This document shows, piece by piece, positions 23,890-33,086 of a DNA stretch of 64,000 bases (positions are counted from its first letter, which is position 1; every line of letters starts with the position of its first letter). Below the pieces are notes generated by a model. The model saw nothing but the letters and a program-made list of their open reading frames with translations, made no database searches and was not told the DNA's origin. The stretch comes from Chloranthus sessilifolius (taxonomy: Eukaryota; Streptophyta; Magnoliopsida; Chloranthales; Chloranthaceae): contig CM037596.1 of NCBI GenBank assembly GCA_021018995.1, positions 8,197,501 through 8,261,500 on the forward strand, written 5' to 3'. The translations under genes were made by a program, and so were the position numbers.

Positions 23890-25650
23890 GCAGCAGGAGA
23901 GAGAAAACACATCAATTCGGAGTTATGGCATGTGTCGCTGCCTCCAGTGGGAAGTCTTGTGGTTTACACAACTAGCAGGACTGCTTGTGTCGCTGCCTCC
24001 AGTGGGAAGTCTTGTGGTTTACTTCCGTGAACAGGTGACATTTACACCTTGTTTATACCAGATTGCTCTGAAATGCTGATTTCTTAGCTTTATCTGGGTA
24101 TTGAAATCTCAGGTTGCAGCTTCGATGCAAAAGGAGACTGAGGGCATCCCAAACTATCCCACACTTCCTTCTAAGTTGATTTGTGTGCTTCATAATGTAA
24201 CTTTACATGTATGACTTCTTCCACGCAGCCCCTGTTTGATACAATTTTACATTTTGTGTAAATTACTCAACTCGTGATTGGTTTGATAATCAGGCTGATG
24301 CTGAAACTGATGATGTTTATGCACAGATGACTCTTCAACCCGTAAATAAAGTAGGTCGGCAAATACTCTAAAAATCTAAATGTGTATAACTTGTTTATTT
24401 TATGGTTACTGCTATTATATCAGCTCTGTTAAGAAATACTTGTCACAGTATGACAAGGAAGCATTGCTGGCGTCGGATATTGGACTCAAGCAAATCAGGC
24501 AACCGGCTGGGTTCTTTTGCAAAACATTCACAGCCAGTGACATAAGCCCTCATGGTGGATTTTCTGTCCCCCGCCGTGCTGTGGAGAAGATCTTTTCACC
24601 TTTAGTATGTGAATTTTCCTTATATATAGTACCATAAAAGGTGTTTTGTGGATATTGTATTTAAACATCATAAAATTCTTTGTAGGTTAGTCCTTCTAAA
24701 TCTCCTGCTCTGAAGTTCTGTCTAGGATCCATCTACATCTTGACATGCAAATCCCTGTTTTGTAGGTTAGTCCTTTGCTTACTTTCCTACCTCCCATATC
24801 CCATGTTCTAAATCACAAGTTTCTACCTCTTACTGAAGTCTGATATGCGCTTACTTTGATAGCATCTTGATGAGTGTGCTTTAGATTATACCAGCAATAT
24901 ATTGCTGAAGATCAGAAAGGGGGGAAATTATTAAGGCAGCATTTTCCCTCATTTATGTTCTGAATATTCACTTTTCAAAACAAAATTCAGGTCAACCAAA
25001 AAGGCATTTGCTGACCACAGGTTGGAGTGTGTTTGTTAGCAAAAAAAGACTCTTTGCTGGTGATTCTGTCCCTTTTATACGGTAAGGCAAAGTGATTGGA
25101 TAGTTTATGGAATTTTATGTTCACTATATCTATTTAGCTATGAGTAACACTGCGTGGGATGGTCTGCTTGTATGTACAGAGACGAAAAGTCACAGCTTCT
25201 CTTGGGTGTAAGGCGCGCTAATAGACAGCAACCTGCTTTGTCATCTTCAGTCTTATCCAGTGACAGCGTGCATATTGGAATTCTTGCCGCTGCTGCTGAT
25301 GCTGCTGCAAATAACAGCCCCTTTACAATATTTTACAACCCAAGGTAGTGTCGTGTGCACTTTGAACTTTGTAGTGTCATTTATATCATTAAATTATCAT
25401 CTTTTCAATTCTCAGGATTATAATGTTTGATAGAGTTTATTTTTTGTTTAATAGAGCAAGCCCTTCAGAATTTGTCATTCCCTTGGCCAAGTACAATAAA
25501 GCAATGTACACCCAAGTTTCTCTCGGCATGCGATTCAGGATGATGTTCGAGACCGAGGAATCAGGGGTACGCTGATACATGAGTACTATTACGGGCATTA
25601 GTGAGCTGGATTCTGTATGATGGAAAACTTCACAGTGGCGCAATCTTTAG
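23890..25650 (+). pseudogene. Auxin response factor (ARF7/19 type) pseudogene
   Basis: Seven exon-like pieces with introns carry the amino-terminal part of a class A ARF, a transcription factor that binds auxin response elements. Pieces: 23890-24036 (GERKHINSELWH, then VSLPPVGSLVVY), 24113-24208 ([20 protein letters not shown]), 24294-24350 (ADAETDDVYAQMTLQPVNK), 24449-24604 ([20 protein letters not shown]...[13 protein letters not shown], the start of the B3 domain), 24991-25081 ([20 protein letters not shown]), 25180-25344 ([20 protein letters not shown]...[12 protein letters not shown]) and 25455-25650 ([10 protein letters not shown]...[13 protein letters not shown]). [10 protein letters not shown] and the QQPALSSSV word point to the ARF5/7/19 branch. 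It is dead: the first piece has an internal tandem duplication and frameshift, the exon that should join PL to GQPKRH (QPPAQELVARDLHD region) is missing, and the last piece has stops where the family has Arg. The middle region and PB1 domain are absent. Confidence 0.9.
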
Positions 25651-26184
25651 GTTAGATTTATATCATTGTCGTTGATAAAATAATAAACATATTTTCATTT
25701 TATGAAGGTTTGCTTAAATGTGCTGTAAATCAATTCACTTCTGCCATTTGTATATTATATATCTGTTGTATGAGCGCAAGGAGTACGTAAGTTGTATGCT
25801 GTTATTTGCAGAATCTGATTTTCTTTAAATTAATTCCTAATTATTGTCATATTCATGTTCTTGCGCCCATTCATGTCATCGTCATTTCGTAGATACTGGA
25901 GGAGAACCTTGATTGGGAAGACATGCAGTGGTCCCAAACCAGTGCAGTGGTCCCAAATCAGTGTTTGGATTGCTGGAAAAGAGTTCGTCCTCGCCTGGGT
26001 GCATTTTCTCTCCCCTAATTAAATGTCCATCAAATTTACTGCATTTATGATGCTATTTATTTTATATGTAAAATATGTATGTTGGTTTTCTTGTTCGGAT
26101 TTTTCCGTGTCTTGACCAAACTGAATTTTTGAAGATGTTACCGTCTCTATTTGTGTTCCCTTACTACGCTAAAGAGCTGGTATT
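25651..26184. other. AT-rich spacer 3' of the ARF relic
   Basis: 25895-25985 contains a protein-like stretch (ILEENLDWEDMQWSQTSAVV) with an internal tandem duplication of GCAGTGGTCCCAAA. It does not match the ARF exon expected next, and its origin is unknown. Confidence 0.35.
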
Positions 26185-26390
26185 AGGCACCCAACCCGAG
26201 TGCCAGAGGCAGCACTTTGGTCAATCTCCTTTTGTCCAAATGGGCAACCCTTGGGATGCGCATGACTGTTTATGAACACACAAATCAGTGAAAGTTCACT
26301 TTTGACCCTTCACTGATTTGGTGCTAAAAATTATCAGCACGCATACCAAGGTTTACAGTTTGTGGTTGACCCGAGAGTAAGGGTGTAGAC
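26185..26390. mobile_element. Miniature element with CACTCGGGTCAA ends, copy 2
   Basis: Reverse-orientation copy of 23042-23256, sharing ACTTTGGTCAATCTCCTTTT, ATCAGTGAAAGTTCACTTTT and GGTTGACCCGAGAGTAAGGG. Its right end shows GGCACCCAACCCGAGTGCC on the outer left side, giving a longer version of the terminus than copy 1. Confidence 0.6.
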
Positions 26391-26610
26391 AGTTTGGGTT
26401 CGGGATAGGTTTAGAGTCTACTTGAACCTGACCTGTTAACCGCTTCCCTTGATCTGAACCGGCCCTATCTGTTAACCGCTTCCCTTGATCTGAACCTCAC
26501 CCTACCTGTTAACCACTTCATATTCCAGTTCCTGCCTAAAGAAGATGGAGATGAGAATTGGGACATTCTGGCCCCATTCTCACTGCTATCAGATAGTGTA
26601 GATGAGACAA

Positions 26611-26800
26611 GGGCAATGGCCAGGTCCAACTGGTTGAACTGGATTTTGGGTTCAACAAGATTTGTAGCCCTTGGATAGGGGAGAATCTTGACTTCCATTT
26701 TTATTGAACGACATGCAGTTAAGATTCTCCCATATCCAAGGGCTGCAAATCTGGTTGAACACAAAATCCGGTTCAACTAGTTGGACCTGACCATTGCCCA
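26611..26800. mobile_element. 190-bp foldback element with 9-bp target duplication
   Basis: Almost the whole element is one inverted repeat. The left arm GGGCAATGGCCAGGTCCAAC returns as GTTGGACCTGACCATTGCCC at the right, and the arms extend about 80 bp with few mismatches to GGAGAATCTTGACT. The duplication ATGAGACAA lies at 26602-26610 and 26801-26809. A 9-bp duplication suggests a Mutator-type miniature element. A diverged copy lies at about 41740-41922. Confidence 0.85.
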
Positions 26801-26809
26801 ATGAGACAA

Positions 26810-28197
26810 TTAGAATCAAATATCTGATTCAGGTATTGAATGTTTTGTAACAAACTTCTGTATCTCATGTGCAAGATCTTATTTCCCCAGAGGCAGAGTT
26901 GTACAAGTTGGGATTGTTTTTTTTTTAGGATCTGGATTGTATCACTGGTTTTGGACACGTGGCACTACTTTTTAATGCGTGGCACGTGATGTTAAGCACT
27001 CAATGTGGAGATATAGTGGGCCAAAGATTGCTTCGAATCATCTCCATCGTGTGATTCCAGGCAGTCAAATGCCTTTAAAATGAATGGCTAAAACATGTTT
27101 GGAGATTTACATGATAACAGAGTTTGACCACTATGAATTGCATGACAGAAATTCTATTTTCTATTTCGATGCAACCTTTTCTCATATCAGATGCCTTGGA
27201 GCACCCAATTGAAAAAACTAGTGCCACATGTCCAAAACTGTTGACATATTTACAGTTACCCCTCTATCAGCTCTTTTGGATCGACTCTCTTCCATAGTGG
27301 CAAATTTTTCCGATTTTTTAAAAACTTCTTTACATCATGGCCTCCACCTCAGATAGCTTAGATGGTGTTTCAAGTGGCACATGTCCCATAAATACCAAGT
27401 CTTCTTTTAAATTATGTGCAACAGTACAAATGTCGTCTGCATGCCTATAGGACTACCAGTTCACCATTCACTGGGTGGAGGAGCAATGAAAGTAACATAG
27501 TTCTACACAGATCTTTGAGTTGAAACATTTCCTTTCTGTGGGAATGTTGAATGGATTTGGTAACTGGATACAAACATATGAATTAAATAAACCTAATGTG
27601 GGAAAATAGCCTTATAGGAGCATCCTAATCTCAAGATTTATTGCCCGTGCTTGCTGTTATGATGCTACATGCTGCTCTCTCTCAGTTATTTTATTTGATG
27701 CACTAGAAAAGTAAAGTCATCCATTGAAGCTACTTTATTTTTCAATGAGTATCATTTGAAATGCACTGATTAGATGCGACTTTATGTAGTCTTTATGATC
27801 TAGATTTTCTGCTTGGATTATGATTAATTTTTGTTATCTAAAATATTAGCTAATGTAAGTATCATGATGGTGTTGGCCGATACCATGGGGAGGGCTGGCC
27901 TTTTGATCCACCGCCCAGCCAAATACTGATACCTATTGTTATCAGATGAGTTGTTAAACTATGTTTCTAGGTAGATGCATGTGATGCTTGTAGCTACAAA
28001 TTTTTGGAGGTCAAATCAAGGAGGAATCCTTCTTGGATTTGTAGGACGGACATGTTTGGTGCTTTTCACTTAGTCATCACGTATATCTATTGAAACATGT
28101 GTCTTTATGACAATGCCACTCTTAAAACTATTTTAATAAGGAACTTTTAACTGTTATGTCTTCCAAAGATCATGGTTGCCTGGCTTTTTCTATGCAG
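26810..28197. other. AT-rich spacer between ARF and BBD relics
   Basis: No gene is recognised. 27855-27955 has a GGCCGATACCATGG...TACTGATACCTATTG stretch like a decayed hAT-type miniature element. The rest has no structure that I can name. Confidence 0.4.
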
Positions 28198-28715
28198 TTG
28201 AGGTGAAAAGTGGTGTAGATGGTTTCATGATCAACATGCAAGATGGAAGGCACTTAAGATGTGTCCATAACAACCCTCAAGGTGGATATCTGCCAGACTA
28301 TGCTCCACATCCTGGTATTGTACTAAAGATGGAAGACGGGAGTGGTCTCCTTCTTCCTATTATTGTTTGTATATATTTTTTTCAAGAGTCTTTGTTCAGG
28401 ATCTTACTAAAGACGATATTTACTAAATGGTGCTATCTCGTCTTTTGATATATTTATTGTTTTTGTTGGGGTGCAGTGGAGATGCCAAGTTTGTTGTTGA
28501 TGACTGCAGTTTGCAATGTTCAAATTGTATGTGTAATGTTCTCTTGAGTGGTTTTGTCAATATCTTTTTTGAAATTCAATTTATATTAGCTTGTGTTGCA
28601 TTTTGTACCAATACTACTCTAGAAAGGTGTCAATTCCTTTACTTGTGCATCAGGCTAGGCGCACTCTTTATCAAACCAAATCATGAAGGAGATGATTGAG
28701 AAGATGAGATATTCA
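28198..28715 (+). pseudogene. BBD-type bifunctional nuclease gene fragment
   Basis: Three successive exon pieces match the plant BIFUNCTIONAL NUCLEASE IN BASAL DEFENSE RESPONSE proteins (BFN domain). 28198-28365 gives VEVKSGVDGFMINMQDGRHL and then LPDYAPHPGIVLKMEDGSGL, 28477-28526 gives VEMPSLLLMTAVCNVQI, and 28654-28715 gives ARRTLYQ and then, after a shift of frame, MKEMIEKMRYS. Acceptors before all three pieces and donors after the second and third look normal. The donor after the first piece lacks GT at the expected place (ATTATTG|TTTGTA). Introns at family positions show it is a DNA-level copy, not a retrocopy. The amino-terminal exons and the UVR-motif carboxyl end are absent, so it cannot make the enzyme. 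Confidence 0.88.
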
Positions 28716-29213
28716 GTAAGTTTTGTGTTACTTAAGTCTATCTCTCGAGTCTCAAAACTTCTGAATATGTAAATTTTCGAAATAGCAGACATTTCTACTA
28801 TTGAAAGTGCGGTGGTTCTTCTGGTTTTTCTGTTTTACTTGTTAGATTTTCAAAAACTCAGCAATGAGGCCTTCTGTAACTAAGGCAGCAAGGAGTAAGA
28901 GAAAGATAGTCAGACAAAAGAGTGGCTTTAGCTGGATGCTTGGGCTTGGGCACTTGTATAGGAGATCTCCTTAAGTTCTCTTAGCTGGTCTGTCTTCTAG
29001 TTTGAGACGGTACTAGCCTATGTCTTCTACTCTTAACGTTGACCAGATACCTCAGTTTTGGCCAACTTTCTAACCTTTCTAAAAAGCCATTAGATCTGAT
29101 CTTTTTTATTTCTATAGTATTATAATTTTTTAATTTGATGAAATTTCAGCAGGTTAGGTGGATAGATGGGCTCAGATACTTCCATTTTTCAATTAAGTTG
29201 GCAGCAGCGTTTG

Positions 29214-29259
<46 letters not shown>

Positions 29260-29937
29260 TTGAAACACTTTTTTTATCCTAAGAAAATGTCACATTGCTA
29301 TCATTTGATGAATTTAATATCATTTTGTTTCATGTGCTATGTGCAGGAGATGAACCCTTTAAAGATTTTCGAGATCAAAACTCATGTAAATTATCGTTTT
29401 TTTGAAGAATTTTATAGCATCAAGAAGACAATAAATATGCTCAATCACAGTAGCCCGATTACACTATCGTCAAGTTGCCGGTTCTCAGCTTATAAATCAA
29501 AGTTGCTCAATCAAAGGTGTTGAGCAATGGGATACAAATAATGATATTTCATTGGGTATTCAATTGGCATCCCGAGTCATGCTTGAATACGGCGTTGTTG
29601 GATGTGTTAATAGGATGTTGTTAAGTGTATTAGTATGATGTTTTATAGTGTATTAATGAGATGTTGTCCAATGTATTAAGAGGATGTTAAATATAAATTT
29701 TTTTTTTTGCCTTTTGTTTTTCCTTTTAGTTGAATGGATTATAAATTTTTTGCATTATAAGTTGATCTGTAATTGAGTACAATATTTGTAATAGGTATAT
29801 TGGATCCAAGTGGAGAAAAAAAAGAGAATTGGGCAATTTTTTTTTAAAATAAACAACGTTCCATAATTGTTGTTTATGAATTTTAAATATTTTTTTCTAC
29901 TGACTGAAACAGTAACATTGTGCTAGAATATAGTTTT
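28716..29937. other. AT-rich spacer with (TA)n tract
   Basis: A (TA)n tract lies at about 29216-29259. 29347-29523 (+) stays open (EMNPLKIFEIKTHVNYRFFE...) after an acceptor-like TGTGCAG but matches nothing I know. 29800-29880 has AACAACGTTCC...AATTGTTGTTT, possibly a subterminal word of the candidate CACTA. Confidence 0.35.
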
Positions 29938-30259
29938 GAGAAATTTGTATTTTCAGCCTTACTAATTTGCTTATTTGTAGAAACAGCCCTATAGTTTGAA
30001 AGTGGGCAGAATAGATCGGCTCCAAGCCAATCTGTTTTCAAGTCGGCGCCAACTTGTCTTTTCCGAAATTAGTAACGGAAGATTTTTTTATTATTTATTT
30101 TTTATTATATTTTTATTTTTCATTGTTTTTGTCTCTTCTCTTTTTTCAGTTTCGACGGCAATAGATAGCTGAGTGAAGGAAAACCGAGCACGGGTAACCT
30201 TCAAGCCTTCATAGCAAACATAATAAAACACAGAAACATCAGATATTGTATGATTGTGG

Positions 30260-30540
30260 ACACTAAGATTGCGAGCACTATCATATCTTAGCGCCATAAG
30301 ATAGCGTGCGCTATTTTAAGATAGCGTCCGCTATCTTACAATTGCGGGCGTTATTTTATGATAGCGCTCGCTATCTTAAGATGGTGTTCGCTAATATATA
30401 TATATATATTGCCAACAATATCATATCTTAGCTCCACAAGATAGTGTGCACTATTGTAAGATAGCGCCTGCTATCTTACACACACATGCTTTTATAAGAT
30501 TGCGAGCGCTCAATATCTTAGCGCCATAAGATAGCGTGCT
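30260..30540. repeat. MULE subterminal palindrome array, left
   Basis: About ten units of roughly 20 bp, each close to AGATAGCGTCCGCTATCTTA or its variants (GATAGCGCTCGCTATCTTAA, AGATAGCGCCTGCTATCTTA). Each is a palindrome with a 2-bp centre. A short TA tract at 30397-30410 divides the array. It continues after the solo-LTR-like insertion at 31270-31340 and has a counterpart at the right end (32090-32215). Confidence 0.85.
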
Positions 30541-31269
30541 GTCACGGGGTCACTCTTCTAGCAGTGACAACCCGTGCGGCACTCAACGCCTGCTGCGCTA
30601 AGTCAGCCTATTTTTCTCAAATGCGGCACGCGATGCGGATTCCCAGATGCTACGAAGGGTGGAAGGCTTGTCCTACTCAAGCTTCACCTCAACCTCTACG
30701 TTCGGACTTCGCCCTGCGAAGCAACGCAGCAGGTTAGAGCCGGCAACGACGACCGTCAAGGCAACATGCAACAACGAGTGATATAGAGATAGGTAGCGAC
30801 GAGCATACATCAAGCCCCCCTTGGGCAAGAACCCGCACCTCGAAGGTGGTTGGGAACCACCATACGCGATGGCCCTAGTACACTACGTAGCTAGGACGAC
30901 CACGCCCTTAGCGTGGCCCGGATGCACGCACATAAGCCCACGAGGCTAGTGCACGTGTAGGGTCGGGGGACCCCAACTCATGTCCCCCTATATATGGTTT
31001 AAACATCAACAGTGCCTAAATGGCAGGAGGACCTCAAACGTATTGGTTTGGCATACCGCAACGCCCTCCCGCATCGCTAGGCCAACTTGAGTCAGTCGCG
31101 TCCATGTCGCGACCGTGTCTTCACCCTCCACCCCAACATGCCTCGACGCCATCGTGGCTCATTATACTACATGGTGCCGCCCTCATGGCCTTGGCCGATC
31201 ATACTCAACACTTAGAGAGGAAAAAGTAAGCCCCTCATTTGCCCGGATGTAGCCGTGTGCCCCGTCACA
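30540..31269. mobile_element. Solo-LTR-like insertion, GC-rich
   Basis: The segment starts TGTCACGGGGTCACTC and ends GCCCCGTCACA, giving TG...CA ends with a TGTCACGGGG/CCCCGTCACA inverted terminus typical of LTRs. It is about 730 bp, clearly more GC-rich than the host MULE, holds a TATA-like TATATATGG at 30990-31000, and interrupts the 20-bp palindrome array. The 5-bp target duplication is not clear. The reading as a solo LTR is an inference from the ends and size. It is treated as a fossil. Confidence 0.55.
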
Positions 31270-31336
31270 TGCTATTATAAGATTGCGCCCGCTATCTTAT
31301 AATTGGGGGCACTATTTTATGATAGCGCTCGCTAAC

Positions 31337-31391
<55 letters not shown>

Positions 31392-31396
<5 letters not shown>

Positions 31397-32070
31397 GTAA
31401 GCCTTTTTTTAACGAAAAAATAAAAAATAAAAAACAAAGTTAAAGAAGAACTCTTATTTCAGTAATTGATGTCGGTGAGGAATGAGAATACCTAATCCCA
31501 TCCCTCACGGGCACTAGAGTGCCCTACCATTTGATTAATTACTAAGCAAGATTTTAGCTATCAATTGTAAATATCTGATCTTCATTGATATCAGGGTCCC
31601 TATTAGTCTAAAGGGTACGGCTATTCTCACGGTTTCTTAGTAAGTACCAAATGGTTTTTCAATGACGAAAACATTGATTGATTTGAATTAGATGATGGAG
31701 ATCATTTTTTGCTTCAATCTTTATCAAGATTAATTGTAAGATCATAATGCACTTATTAGACGGTCATATGTTGATTCCACATGGTGTGCGTCCCCAAAAG
31801 TGAAGGTCACCCCATTCGCCCATGATCTATGTGCACAAGATTTTTAGCGTAGGTGCACAAGAAGATTCGGTGGGTGCGTTTAAAGCTACCCATATTTTTA
31901 TTAGAATCAATAGCTAGGTAGTACCAAGCTTGGTGGTCAAACACCAAAACCTAATTCCGACTCTACTGTTAGAAACACAACATCCTAGTTGGAACCCAAT
32001 TTACCGAAATAAGAGTTCATCTTTAACTTTGTTATTTTTTGTTAAGAAGAGCCTTATCTGCACTAAAACT
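31392..32070. mobile_element. Foldback element inserted in a (TA)n tract
   Basis: The segment is flanked on both sides by (TA)n (31339-31391 and 32071-32089) and its ends are inverted. The left AACAAAGTTAAAGAAGAACT returns as AGTTCATCTTTAACTTTGTT at the right, with TCTTATTTCAGTAAT/ACCGAAATAAGA beyond. Insertion into a TA microsatellite recalls the Micron family of rice miniature elements, but homology to it was not tested. The middle holds a piece of the GATGGAGATCATTTTTTGC hairpin family common at 48-52 kb. Confidence 0.65.
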
Positions 32071-32089
32071 TATATATATATATATATAT

Positions 32090-32215
32090 TATGTTAGCGA
32101 ATGCCATTTTAAGATAGTGAGCGCTATTGTAAGATAGCGGGCACTATTTTACAATAATGCATGCTATCTTGTGCTAAGATATGATGGTGCTCGCAATCTT
32201 ATAATTTCTGATGTT
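32090..32215. repeat. MULE subterminal palindrome array, right
   Basis: Five or six degenerate 20-bp units (AAGATAGTGAGCGCTATTGT, AAGATAGCGGGCACTATTTT and others), the mirror of the left array. It lies just inside the right terminal inverted repeat. Confidence 0.8.
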
Positions 32216-32518
32216 TTTTTATTTTATTAATGTTTGTTATAAAGGATTTTAAATTTTCAGTTCTCGGTTATCATTTATTGGGCTACTTACTGCCTCGTAA
32301 CTGAAAAAAAGGAGAAAAAAATAATGAAAAATAAAAATATAATATAAAAAAAGGAAGAAAAAATTCTTAAATAACTAATTTCAAAAAAGACAGTTTAAAG
32401 CTGGTGTGGAAACGACTTAGCTTGGAGCTGGCCTATTTTACATACTTTCAAACTATAAGGCCGTTTTTACAAATAAGCAAATTAGTAAGGCCGAAAATGT
32501 AAATTTCCCTATATTTTT

Positions 32519-32955
32519 CACAAAGAACAATGGCTCAAAGACATTGTTTTGGGTGCAATGGACATGGGCCATTCTTTATCGCAGCAACTGTATCACAGCT
32601 ATGGGCCGTGGTTTCTGAAAACCACAGGCTTGGAAGCAACGGCCCTTACAACAGTTTTAGGCCATTGTTTTTTGGCGATTTTCACATGGTGCTACCGGGG
32701 TCTTGGTCTGCTTTCCTGCCATAACTCATCTGAAAATAACCCCACCCAACATTTATGTGAAACAAAATGGGATAGTTGTTGTTTGTTGTATAGCACACCA
32801 TGGTCGGAATTGGTTCTTAAACGGGATATATGAGCAATAATTTGCATCAATTTTTCTTTTGTTGTCTGAATGCAATTTTTAATCTTTCATGGAACTCACA
32901 TCTCTTGTTCATTGCAAGCTTATGAACTTTTCAACTTTTCTTTTTTTTCTCACAG
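32519..32955. other. Possible decayed 3' end of the CACTA-like frame
   Basis: 32528-32690 is dense in short words like those after the CACTAC end at 13228: GGGCCGTGGTTTCTGAAAAC, CCACAGGC and AACGGCCCTTACAAC. The sequence near 32690 (TTTTCACATGGTG) could be a mutated terminus. I could not find a clean GTAGTG end or a 3-bp duplication. Confidence 0.3.
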
Positions 32956-33086
32956 CAAATCATTTACCTGACAAGGATGAGCTCGTTAGTGACTTAAAGC
33001 GGTTGGAAGTCTCTCACAACAAATCATTTCAACATATAGAGAAGCTATGGATCCTTGCAGCCTTTATCCACCATAAGCTATTACAG
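32956..33086 (+). pseudogene. Unidentified exon-like segment (43 codons)
   Basis: It is bounded by a good acceptor (TTTTTCTCACAG) and a donor (TTACAG|GTTGGG), open throughout, and reads as natural protein (LPDKDELVSDLKRLEVSHNK, then HIEKLWILAAFIHHKLLQ), probably helical. Family unknown to me. The lack of neighbouring exons suggests a gene fragment. Confidence 0.45.

Larger units (their letters stand above)
29938..32509. mobile_element. Non-autonomous MULE, 2.57 kb, with nested insertions
   Basis: Long terminal inverted repeats define both ends. The left starts GAGAAATTTGTATTTTCAGC, and the right read inwards is GGGAAATTTACATTTTCGGC. Both continue for about 200 bp through ACTAATTTGCTTATTTGTA, GGCTCCAAGCC-like words and a T-rich run to CAGTTTCGACGGCAATAG/CAGTTACGAGGCAGTAAG. 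Flanking 9-mers TATAGTTTT (29929-29937) and TATATTTTT (32510-32518) agree at 8 of 9. Inside the ends lie arrays of 20-bp palindromes of the AGATAGCGTCCGCTATCTTA kind. No transposase is present. The same terminus opens the large MULE at 57980, which probably supplied the transposase. A solo-LTR-like segment and a foldback in (TA)n are nested within. Confidence 0.9.

Noticed and set aside
29260-29523. 87-codon frame as an extra BBD exon
   Set aside because: The sequence does not match the BBD continuation (VTKRVHEAYFA region) or any family I know.
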